A DNA stretch of 64,000 nucleotides from Hydractinia symbiolongicarpus (taxonomy: Eukaryota; Cnidaria; Hydrozoa; Anthoathecata; Hydractiniidae), in the NCBI RefSeq assembly GCF_029227915.1, contig NC_079889.1, positions 9,238,001-9,302,000 of the forward strand, written 5' to 3'. Shown here piece after piece: positions 46,994-57,900 of this stretch (position 1 is its first letter; the number at the start of each line of letters is the position of its first letter). The notes beneath the pieces are model-generated. The model saw nothing but the letters and a program-made list of their open reading frames with translations, had not been told where the DNA came from and made no database searches. The translations under genes and the position numbers were made by a program.

Positions 46994-47914
46994 AATATTT
47001 TTTTTATTTTCATTTTCATTTTATTTTCATTTTCAAAGTTAAGTAATAAGGATTATCGTTGCGTTTGTAAGTAATGAAAACCAATCAAATCCTTGCCTTT
47101 AATAACAAATTTATATTTTCTTTAGCAATAGGGTTGTTACAGAGTGTCTTACACACGTATTGTCAATAAGTTTTTTTTCACATAATGTAATAAAATTAAA
47201 AAATTTCATTGGTTTAACCTTGGAGGAAAGAATTAACTAATACGCTATAGCTAAAATCAAATAATCTACAAATAAAAACGCACTTCTATTTTTCCTAAGA
47301 AACGGTTGTTAAAGTGATGCCATAAAAGAATTTGTTTACTTTTAAAATTTTTATTATGTTTGTGCATCTTTACTTTGTTAATTTTTATTAGATTTATTCT
47401 CAATGATTGCCTATCAGAGTTGAATGTTATTTAGAAAGGTTACAAATAATGACTTAATACATGACCTACATTTTCAAGAAATTTTGCTGTGTCGACTTTT
47501 TTGTAAGAATATATTATGTAAAAATGTCGAAGCATAAAATTAATAGGAAAATATTTATACAAATATAAAAGATTATACTTGAATTTACGGTTAAATTATC
47601 TACTTATACAAAAATTATACATCACATTTCCTACTTTCATTTTTTTTTAACTTGAAACAAGGTCATTATTTGTTTTTTAGGTTAATATAGATTTTGTTAT
47701 TGCTTTATTAAATTAATTTTGAATGGCATGTTATGATTTAATTGAACACATGCATCATGTATTTTTATAGTCTTATTCATGCTATTTCGTTACTTGTTAA
47801 ATCGTTTACAATAATATTTCTCTGAGATATAAAATATATAAAACCCACAATCCTTAACGTTATTAGTGTATTTAAAAAAAATTTTGTTTTTCAGGTGCAT
47901 AAATAAATTAAACA
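46994..47914. other. Spacer between ATPase and transposase genes
   Basis: Very AT-rich, no coding frame. It probably holds the ATPase 3' end and the transposase promoter. Confidence 0.4.
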
Positions 47915-49252
47915 ATGAAACGAACGCGAGAGCATGCTAGCCAAACAATACAAAAAGTTGCATCTACATCAGACGTTTCCACTCAATGTGGATATAGCAC
48001 AAGTAGTTACAATAGAGCTACGAAGTCATCGTACATTAATTTCAGGTACCATACATATATGCATCAACATCTTTGTGTCATATTGGCTTATATTAACATC
48101 TTATTAATATCACTTTTTAATAAAAATATTAATTTCATTTTAGATACCTATTGAAAAATGTTATTTCAGACAAGGAAACCACTATTAATTGGTGTTTCCA
48201 CAACAAACTTCTAGCAAATAAAAGAAAGTGTCCTGTATGTAATTGTGACATGAAATACACGTTGTCAACAACATATTCATCGGATGGTGTAAAGTGGCGT
48301 TGCCAAAAGTTAGATCACACGAAAGATGTATCTATACGAAGAAATTCTTGGTTTGAAGGTTCAAACATGACATTAGAAGAAGTAATTGAACTGACGTACT
48401 GGTGGAGCACAGGTATGAAAATATTAATGAGATGCAAAACTTTTTTTATTTTGAACATCTTAAAAAAAACTTTAACTTATTCAGTGTTTTTCATTTTACC
48501 ACTTTTTTAAAAGACCAAACTCTCTAATATTTTTTTGGTTGAACAATCTCTTCTGGTTGTAGCTAAAAACACCTGTTTTATAGTTTCGCAGACCTTACTT
48601 TGTTGTTGATACTCTATTCCTAAAGTAAAAATCCGATCTTCTTTTATAAACAGGAACCGAACAAGTAAACATATGCCAAGAAATGGGTTTATCATCAGCA
48701 ACTATTGTGGACTGGGCAAACTTTTTGAGAGAAATTTGCGATGAGATAGTGATAAAACGTTCAAAACCGATTGGTGGAAAAGGCGTCAAAGTGCAAATTG
48801 ACGAATCTAAATTTGGAAAGCGGAAGTACCACCGCGGTCATAAAGTAGAAGGACAATGGGTCTTCGGAGGGATAGAATCTGAATCAAGAAAAAATTTTAT
48901 GATTCCTGTCGAAAAGCGAGATCGCAATACCTTGATCCCCATCATTGAAAGGTACATCTTACCAGGAACGACAATTGTCAGCGACTGCTGGAAAGCCTAT
49001 GACATTCTCGATGAACTAGACTATCACCATTTAAAAGTGAATCATTCAATTGAATTTGTAAACGAGTCTGGTGATCATACCAACAAAATAGAGGGGCATT
49101 GGCGACAAGCGAAAGCAGTAATGCCAAAATTTGGTGTCAGGAAAAAATTTTTTTCGTCACATTTGGGAGAATTTATGTGGCGATATGAAAATAAGGACAA
49201 AAATTTGTTTATGCAAATTATATCAGACATTTCTTCTATTTATAATTTTTAA
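47915..49252 (+). CDS. ISXO2/Merlin-type DDE transposase, three exons
   Basis: Exons 47915-48045, 48144-48412 and 48654-49252 join in phase to give 332 residues, a usual length for the family. A Ser/Thr-rich N-terminus is followed by a zinc-ribbon (CPVC 73-76 with Cys78 and Cys97). Next is the WFEGSNMTLEE helix region, and then the ISXO2 catalytic core: QIDESKFGKRKY (Asp183), IVSDCWKAYD (Asp244) and TNKIEGHWRQAK (Glu280, or Asn277 in the IS1595 sense). This is the bacterial IS1595/IS1016 fold that defines eukaryotic Merlin transposons. The protein would cut and join the element ends in the nucleus. All key residues are present and no stop interrupts it. Confidence 0.9.
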
Positions 49253-49392
49253 TAATCATGTCAGTTTTTGCTATTATAAATCCTTTATAAAATATAAAAG
49301 TTCTGCAGCTTGTGGAAAAATACTACTACATTCTTGACTCAAGCCTCCGTAGCATGTGAAGACTAACATTTGAAAACTATAACTAAAACTGT

Positions 49393-49735
49393 CGTAGGTC
49401 GCGTACTTTTATAAAAATTCGATCGTTCCGATACAAATAGAACGCGTAGGTCACGTAGGTCGCGTAGGTTACTTTTATAAAAATTCGATCGTCCCGATAC
49501 AAATAAAACGCGTAGGTCACGTAGGTCGCGTAGGTTGCTTTTATAAAAATTCGATCGTCCCGTTACAAGTAGAACGCGTAGGTCACGTAGGTCGCGTAGG
49601 TTACTTTTATAAAAATTCGATTGTCCCGGTACAAGTAGAACGCGTAGGTCACGTAGGTCGCGTAGGTTACTTTTATAAAAAATTGATCGTCCCGGTACAA
49701 GTAGAACGCGTAGGTCACGTAGGTCGCGTAGGTCA
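49393..49735. repeat. 66-bp tandem repeats at the transposon right end
   Basis: Five units start with ACGCGTAGGTCACGTAGGTC at 49442, 49508, 49574, 49640 and 49706, a strict 66-bp period, plus a partial unit before them. Because 66 is divisible by three, a repetitive LRDLRDLR-type frame appears on the minus strand, which is an artefact. Confidence 0.92.
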
Positions 49736-49792
49736 GTTTTATAAGAATTCTTATTTATTGCAGGGGGTATTCTAAAGTCGCTCCCTTTATAA

Positions 49793-50083
49793 TATAGATA
49801 GATGTGCATATTTTACATGGCTAGCCTCGCAAATATTGAAGGATATACCATGTCTATATTTCAAGAAGGGACCATGGCTTAGAGGAGAGTCCTGGAGTAT
49901 TTAATGCTCATTTTGAGCTACGCAGATCCAATTAGGGCCCATGCTCTACTAGACAACTCCCACCAAAACATCCAACGACCCACACAGCGTGCCATCTCCC
50001 CAATTTCCCTCACATGGCTTAAGTTAACCCGGGGCTGTGGTAACATTCACTCGCCCATGTTGAATCACCGTCAAGAGGAATCG
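49793..50083 (-). mobile_element. SINE copy 3 (minus strand)
   Basis: Reverse complement of the SINE family. The tail GATAGATG is on the left and the 5' end, at CGATTCCTCTTGACGG inside the B box, is on the right, so it is truncated within the tRNA head. It lies about 55 bp from the Merlin-like element. Confidence 0.85.
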
Positions 50084-50971
50084 ATAATGATAATGGCATC
50101 AATTGAATCTTATTCCCAGATATAATGCTGCCAAGACTGATTTGAGCTTATTTTATATTTTGTTGTTTGAAAATGACTGATATGTTTTGTATGCATGTCA
50201 GTTTTTTTAAGTTTTTTTAGTTTAGTTTGCTACACATATATACCAATCTTCACTACATATCTCATTTGCAAAACTTATGCTTCAGATGTATATTATGCTT
50301 GGTGTGGAGTGCTTATACATTTTTAACAGCTAAGCTATTTGACAGACTTTATATTGAACATTAGTTTCTGTATCAGAAGTGCTTGAAGTAATAGAAAAAC
50401 AAAGAGTCTGAGTAATATCTGTTTATATTTGGTTTTAACTGCGATTATTTTCACATTCCTTATTAGAAATATTAGTGCCAAGGTCTTATAGCATCTTTTT
50501 TTTCTTGTTTTGGCAACTTATTGCCTAACTTGATTGTCTGTCTCAAAACAACTTGTTTCCTGTTAGGTTTACTCTGTATAAAAAATTATTGCTTTGCATT
50601 CAATTATCTTCCCAGGATAGAAAGCTGTTTTTCCTCAGAAAGGATGTTTTTTTGTTTATTCTTATAGTGTTGTATTACTGAAGATGTATACCAACGATGT
50701 GTCTTATATGTTCCTATACCTAAAAGTATTTAAGTTTTACACCTGGAAAATACATGGAATTTACTACTTGAAAAGTGGCGACCCTGATTTATCTTTTTTT
50801 TCCAAAATTAACATCAAAATGGTGCTAACACTTTGACCCCTTATTCCCTTGCAGTTAGTGTCACTACCCAATTTGAGGAAAATTGATAGAAAACTCAAAA
50901 ATCCTAAGGGGATAAACCCTTCTGTCACTTACTACACACATATTCATTACATCAATGTAAAAAACATTATT
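50084..50971. other. Intergenic DNA
   Basis: AT-rich, nothing recognised. Confidence 0.35.
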
Positions 50972-51242
50972 TAGATAGATGGCTAGCACCACAAATATTA
51001 AGGGATGATTACCCTAGCCCCTGAGAGGCTATGGCATAGATGGACAGTCCTGAAGTATTTATGCTCGATTTGATCTATACGTAAACCCAATTAGGGTCTG
51101 TGCTTTACCAGACAACCCCCTGCAAAATTCAACGGGCCCACACTATGTGTCAGTTCCCCATTTCCCTCACATGGCTTGTGTTAACCCGGGGGGGGGGGGG
51201 GGCTATAGTAACATTCAATCACCCATATTGAATCGCTGTCAC
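50972..51242 (-). mobile_element. SINE copy 4 (minus strand, old)
   Basis: A more diverged copy with the same block order. The core CCCGGG has expanded into a run of about 17 G residues at 51188-51204. Confidence 0.8.
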
Positions 51243-52515
51243 ATGTTCACCTTATGTGGCAGAGAGCCTAAAAATATATAATTTTATTAGATTGAGAGTT
51301 GATTTTGGGGTACAAACTTGTACTGTTCCAACAGCTGCATGTTCCATAAACAGCAGAGAAGGTTAAGTTACATAGCAGTCCTGGTGATATGAATTTTAGC
51401 AGCTAAGTGATACTTCAATCGCCTTGATTGTTGTAGGTGCGTGATGAATTTCACTCGTGTTGCCTTAATTGAGGAGAGTGATTATTCACTTTTCATAATT
51501 TGAGGTGCGTGATAACACATATGAAAAGTGCGGTTGTATGGTGGGCCTACCAAGTAACTAAATGTATTTGCATCTTTATTAAAGGACTGTCTCAAAATCT
51601 CCGTACATAATTCGTATAATTCGTATCAAAACTTCGTATCAATTCAGCCCTTAAAATTAGCGTCGGCATTCTGCAATGCCGACGTAATTGCTAATGTAAA
51701 ATACGAAGATACTGTAATTGCTTCAGCAAAAAAATTGCTGAATCAATGTCACGATCAAGAGCGGTTGGTGTTTTATGAAGAATGTAAGTATAGAGAACAT
51801 TAAAGTCGCCCCTTTCCTTTATGCTGACACTCTTATGCTTGGCTGGTGCATTACACTGAGACTCGAACGAAAGATGAAAGACCATTTGGAACCATGCCAC
51901 AAGTCAGTTTGACCTTCTTCGTCACAGAGAATACTGCGAGAAGAGTGCGCACCCAAGCAAGTTAAATATAACCAGAACATGGGAGAGGTTAGGTGTCCTG
52001 TACCTTGATACAGCTTTCAGACGAATGTTCTCGTGATGTAATAGCAAAGAAAAAACATGTTAAATAAAGTTTAAAAAATCTTTTTAAAAGGGGAAAGAGA
52101 AATCAAATATGCTTAGTAATAATAATAGAAGAAACTGTATAGGGTATTAAAAAGAAATCCAGAATTTCTGTCTCCCACATGACACAGCAGGCAATAAGTC
52201 AGCCCTGCCCTTGGTTTTGTGAGAAGAGATGTTCTGCAAAGACTCTAACAATTAAGTCTCCTGTACAGTTTTGCTTTATGTTTTAAGCTGTGCTAGTGAC
52301 AAGCATTTTCGAAGCATACCACCAGCGACTTCAGCGATATACAACCTAATGATGCCCTAACCTAATAAATTCATCTCAAAACAAAAAAGCCAGTAACATT
52401 TGAAAAGAACAACAGGTGTTATTACGCAATGCAACGTATTCAATTTCTAAAAATAATTCATTTTTAAACGTGCATGTTTTTCATTCAAATTCCGAACTTT
52501 AAGTCATTTCTTTGA
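51243..52515. other. Intergenic DNA
   Basis: A short hairpin at 51662-51686 (GTCGGCATT and AATGCCGAC arms) lies in a GC-richer patch. No gene seen. Confidence 0.35.
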
Positions 52516-52647
52516 CTAGTCGTTAGTCTGTGGAAATTCCACGGGTTCACCCGTCCTTTTTATACCGCATTGCGTGCTTCTCGCTATTGCGTAGCTAAGC
52601 TACCATTTTACGTGACAGACAGACGTATACGGGCATTATAATATAGA
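52516..52647 (-). mobile_element. Minimal Helitron-like element (132 bp)
   Basis: On the minus strand it starts TCTATATTATAATGCCCG after a host A. It ends with the hairpin GTGGAATTTCCAC and CTAG before a host T. The interior holds the TCTGTCTGTCACG phrase shared with the larger Helitrons. Confidence 0.75.
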
Positions 52648-52845
52648 TTATAGTAACTAATTACTTTATACAAAAGACATTTCAGGTGCGCATTATTGAA
52701 GTGTTTAAAGTGTTCATGGTGCGTGATTGTAAACGCTGCTCCATTGTTGCAGGAGCGTGCAAAGGTGCAGGGGCGCGATCGCGCACCTCAAAAGACCTGG
52801 ACTGGTTAGCGTCATTCAAAACTGCCCACCCACCCAATATTAGAT

Positions 52846-53050
52846 AAATAGATAGATGTACATATTTTATATGCATGGCTAATCGTACAAATATCGATGG
52901 ATATACACTGCCTATTATTTCCAGGAGAGGTTATGAGAGTCCTAGAGTATTTAATGCTCATTTTAGCTACACAAACCCAGTTAGGGTCTGCACTCAACCA
53001 GACAACTCCCTGCAACATCCAATAGTCCAAGCAGTGTGTCAGTGGGTAGG
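52846..53050 (-). mobile_element. SINE copy 5 (minus strand, 5'-truncated)
   Basis: Contains the GAGTATTTAATGCTCATTTT and TAGGGTCTGC blocks and the GATAGATG tail. It lacks the CCCGGGTTAACC core and everything upstream of it. Confidence 0.8.
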
Positions 53051-54995
53051 AGAACAAAGTGATAATGACAAGTGCTTGTTCATAAGAAATTGTCATAAGA
53101 GACAGGCCTATCAATAAGAAAATAACACCCGAGCAATAAATCGCTCCCCCAAGGTTACAATAATTTAAACTGGGTGAGCAATCTATATAAATAGTATAAG
53201 TTAAAAAAATGCATATTTTATCACAGAGTCTTTTTTAGCTATTTTATGTTATCTTTTTTTTATATATTTTGGTTTTTTTTTTTACTGTAAATAATAAGAA
53301 ACAACCTTGATTTTCAAGTAAGATGAATTGATATTGCTCAGCCAGAAAAACTTTTTATGGAATTGGGGGAGCAATTAATGGCTCAGCTAGTTTTTTATTT
53401 CTCAGAATTGGGTGAGCCTTTGGGTGAGCAAGAGTGCTTTCCCCTTAACGATATGCCTAAAGAGACCCCACAGTTTTGTGATAACATGCTGTTCTAACTT
53501 ACAGAAATATAGTTTATTCTAGTTAGAGAGCTCAAATATTTATTAAAATTTCAGCTTCTTCTTTTTAAATTGTTAGCATTTAAAGATTTTGGATAATTTC
53601 GATAATTTTCTGAAAACGGTTATTCCTTCATTTTTAGATGCAAATATTTTTCTAAAGCAGTATATTATTTAAATTTATTTTATAAATAAAGAAAGTAACA
53701 ATGTCAAATTTATATGACATTACAGTCAATGATAGTTTGCCTCTGAAAATGCAAAATATTTGCCGAAAATTAGGTAAATTTTTAAATAGCATTTTTAATA
53801 CCTTTATCTATTCAAATGGTAAAAAGCACACTCATAAAATTTTATATTTTTCTTATTTGTTTGATTAAATTTGATTAAAAATAGTACTTTCGATTGCTAA
53901 ATTCTTTATAACAAAATGCTATTTTTATGTTTGTAGAGGTGTTTTCTCTTTAGAAAGAAGTACAGCGATTTTAAAGCGTTGAAAGGATTTTCCCCTGCAT
54001 TTTAGAAGGATGTACAGCTACTGCTAAACAGAATATATTTGTTTTCTAGCATGTTAATAAATCAAACAAGAAAGCAACGAAACAACAAATGAATTTTATA
54101 ACTCAAGCTAAATAGCATTCCAAGAGCCATACATTTGCATCTTTTGCATAACTCACGATAAATAAAATGTTTATCACACACATTTTTTCCATAACCAACA
54201 CACTGCCATTTTTATATTTGTACGTTGATTTTATGCCTCTTTGTGTCCTTTAATTAAAAAACTACTAATTAAAAAACTTTTTTTGTTCAGCCATTCATCA
54301 CCAGTAAAAAATGGTAACTCAAAATTTTGCTACCTAAACCAAGCACTCGAATTTTGGGGAGCATTTAATTTGGTCATGGACTAAATTAATTTTTTTGGCG
54401 AGAATTTAGTTTAGCGATGGCAAAATGGCATTTAATTTGGGGATGGACATTTTGACTTACATTTGATGTGTATTTAATTTGGTGATGGAAAGATTTTCTT
54501 TCGTTTTTTATGTTGCTAACAAATTTTATCTTAATTTAGGAAAAAAAGACTGTTAAATCATGCTTTATATTAAAACAAAAAGAAGTGTTGTAAAATTTAG
54601 CCTAGTTTCTTTTGTCAATTTTTTTTTATTATCATATAAAAAATGGCCAAAAAGTTAAAATAATCAGAAATGGCTTTTTTTTTTCTCTTTAAAACATATG
54701 CTGCATGTATATGATTAAGAAAAATGAAATAATTTGATGACACTGACAACAAGGATGCTATGTTCTTTATGTATTGAGAAAAGAAGTTATCCATTCAAAA
54801 AAAAAGCTGTTAAAACTTCAGGCAGTTTTTCGCATGAGAAATTATCAGACCCTTTTACAGACTTTTTTCTTAAAAAAAGAAAAAACATTTAAAATGTTTT
54901 TTCCCAATGTATGTTTTTAACCAATCAATGTTGCATTCTTTTTAGAAAGTAAAAAACAAAGCATGTAAATATTTTTGTCGGTAAACAAGTTTACA
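53051..54995. other. NCKAP1 upstream region
   Basis: AT-rich. GCATTTAATTTGG(T/G)GATGG phrases recur at 54360-54490, with a related phrase at about 63397. No coding exon seen. Confidence 0.35.
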
Positions 54996-57900
54996 ATGGA
55001 TAGAGGAATGACTTCTGCAGAGCAGAAGCTTGCCGAGAAGCTTACTATTCTCAATAATCGAGGGCTAGGCATGTTGACCAGAATTTACAACATTAAAAAG
55101 GTGATACAATTTTAGATTTTTTAAAAAAATTAGTTTTTCTTGATGCGCTATTAAATGGCTCAATTTGTCAATATTTAATTTAGGCATGTTCTGACCCAAA
55201 ATCAAGACCAGCTTTTTTAAATGACAAGTCAATAGAGTCAGCTTTAAAAACGATTGTAAGAAAATTTCCAGTGATGGAAAATTCTAAGGTATGTGGTTAA
55301 ATCAAATATTATTTAGGGCTTCTATAATTTGCAAGCATGTAAGAATGAAGTGTATCTTTTTGGCTACATTTCATTTTAATAAATCTGAAATCTGGTTCAA
55401 AATTAGGACACTTGCAACATTATGAAATGCAAAATTTTGCCAGCGTCTTCAACCCCTAAAGGTACCATTAACTTTGTACACATGTAAATTACAATTGAAT
55501 TATACACCAGGCTGATTTTAATACTAGACAATACTGTACTTCCTTTTTTCTTTGTTTTCTGCATGTTTGCGCCACCTCTGAACTGTTTGTTTCATTACAA
55601 CACTGTAATATTTTTTTTAAAAAAGTCACCTTAAACGAACAAAAAATATGAAGAAAAAAAACTGGTAACCAGAATTTTTAAATGTCATGGTATGTCGTGG
55701 CAGATCTTCTTTCTCTATCTAAAAGTGAAGGTTAAGAATTAAAAAATTATATCCTATATAATTAAAAACAGGTAAAATTATAGAGATCCTGGCAGATTCC
55801 AAAAATGAAACAAGCATATGTACAAAGTGAAATCCTATAATTTGGTTTAAGTTTTAAGGAGGTAGTTAAAGCAGTGTTTATCCATTTCAACTTTCCTTCT
55901 GGTGAACATAACCCTATAAATGCTAGTTTTAATCACATTTGTGGTCAAAGGTTTGCAGTTTTTTAAATGTTACATCCTATTGTAAATGGTAGAAGTTATG
56001 CAATATTGTTTTTAAAATTTTGTTTTACAGGCGACAATTATGCAACCAGTTATGCAGATGCATGTTGACATTGTGAAGGGATTGTCAAATTATTATTTCA
56101 CTTTTGTAGATGTCATGATTTTCAAGGTAACATTTTTAAGTTTTTGTATTAATTCTCTTAATTCAATAGGGCTTAACGAAAAAGAATCTACAGATTGTTT
56201 TTTTGTGGCTTAAAAATTCTTCCGTACCACAAAGGCAATGTGGCATAATTCTTTTAATTTATGTTGAAATTTCAAAGCACTATAGTTTAGCCAACGGTGG
56301 CAGCCATTATCCCTTTGGGCTCTAAAATCTTGAGAAACAAAGTTATTAAAAAAAAAGAAACACTGATTTATATTCACAGTGTAATTCAAGACTGTGTTTT
56401 TGTCAATTGTTAGTTTGTAAAGAAATGTTTTTCTCCTGGTCTTATTTAGGATCATGTGTCAGAACTTCTGACCTCCATTGATGCAAGCTTTGTTCACTTT
56501 GATATTGTAAGTCTATATTAAAGTTAAGGCAACCCTTACGTTAACTATTTTGACCTTGTGTTATAGTTATTTTTCCTGTATGGTATAAAAAGCTGTACAA
56601 CAATTCTAAAATTTTATTTTTGACTCCTGACATGAAATGCAGTAACTAAGTAGCTATTTTATTAAAAATTAATTATGCTTTTGGTTGATAGGAATTTATG
56701 TGACTAACTTGTGGTATATCTTTGCAACACTTATCTTTTCTGCGTGTAAGGCAGCCCTCACAAATGAAAAAAAAATTGAAAAAAAAGCAAAACCAAGGTG
56801 TAATAACTTTGGGAGTAAAAGAGTAAAGATAATGGACCCACAATCATTCCAAAAACATTTTCTGTCATATTGTGTATTTTTATACTATACACATTACAAG
56901 TTTTTCCTTTTGTAATCAGAATATCTCGTGTTTCCTTTATTTGTGACCATCATTTTTAGTTATTTGTCAACTTTAGATACTTTAACGTATCTCGAAACAT
57001 TAACAAATTTTTCAAATGTACTATATATATGTCTTGTTTATACAACCAATGTTGTATCAGTTGAAAGTTCCCTTCAATAGTGCATTAGGAGTTGACCTTC
57101 ACCAATTTAAAGAAGAAGCAATATAAATTTAATTCATTATCTGTTTGTTTTCGTTTTTTTATTGTCCACAACCTTTTTTTAAATTTGAAATATCGGAAGG
57201 CATTACAAGTTCACTACAGATTTTTAAACTTGGTCAACTCAATACTTTTCTGTCATCTTTTAAAATCCTTTACAACATTTTAATTTTGAATTGTGTATCA
57301 AGTAAACAATAATGAAAAAGCAAAAAATTATGAAGTTCAATGTTTTATAAATTATAAGAAAGGAGTGTGCATCCACAAAGTTGTACTTGGAGTGCTTTTT
57401 GATTTTTATGTAACATAGTTTGCTCTTTTTGTCTTCCCTTTCTGCTTATAAATCTTATTCTTTAGACACTCAATTTTGAATTGACAAAAGCATACTTTGA
57501 ACTGGTGACAACTTATGCATTTGTTTTTGCCTTAATCGCAAAAGTAGATGATCGCAAAGCTGTATTGAGTTTGTTTAATCACGCTTTTGACATGCAAAAG
57601 GGGCATGGGTAAGAAACAATCTATGTCAATATTAATAGTTATTAAATAGAGCCAATCGAATGAGAAAAAGTTGTTTTCTATTATTGTGTAAAATAGTTTA
57701 CTTCTTGTTCTAGAGAACACAATTTTCCACGATTGGGACAGATGATAATTGATTTTGAGCATCCATTTCGTAAACTTTCTGAGGAGTTTACTCCACATGC
57801 TCAGCGGATTGGAATTGCACTAAACTCGTTAAACATGTTATACAAAAGACGGAACTTAGGTGGAGAGCAGGTAAATGCTTTACTTTTTGTTGTTTTGTTC

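Larger units (their letters stand above)
43977..49738 (+). mobile_element. Merlin/ISXO2-like DNA transposon carrying an ATPase gene (about 5.8 kb)
   Basis: Two same-strand genes, a P-loop ATPase and an ISXO2-type transposase, lie between inverted terminal sequences. The left end reads ACCTACATGACCAACGCG, with a second ACGCGACCTACGCGACCAAC block at 44133. The right end carries five ACGCGTAGGTCACGTAGGTC units in inverse sense. Both genes are free of stops after splicing. Exact ends and target duplication could not be fixed, because the subterminal repeats make several alignments possible. Confidence 0.75.

Noticed and set aside
49363-49809. 148-residue LRDLRDLR-type repetitive frame on the minus strand
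   Set aside because: It is produced by the 66-bp transposon-end repeats, whose period is a multiple of three.
51662-51686. Hairpin as a terminator or small-RNA gene
   Set aside because: Only a 9-base stem with no promoter elements. More likely a MITE remnant in a eukaryotic genome.
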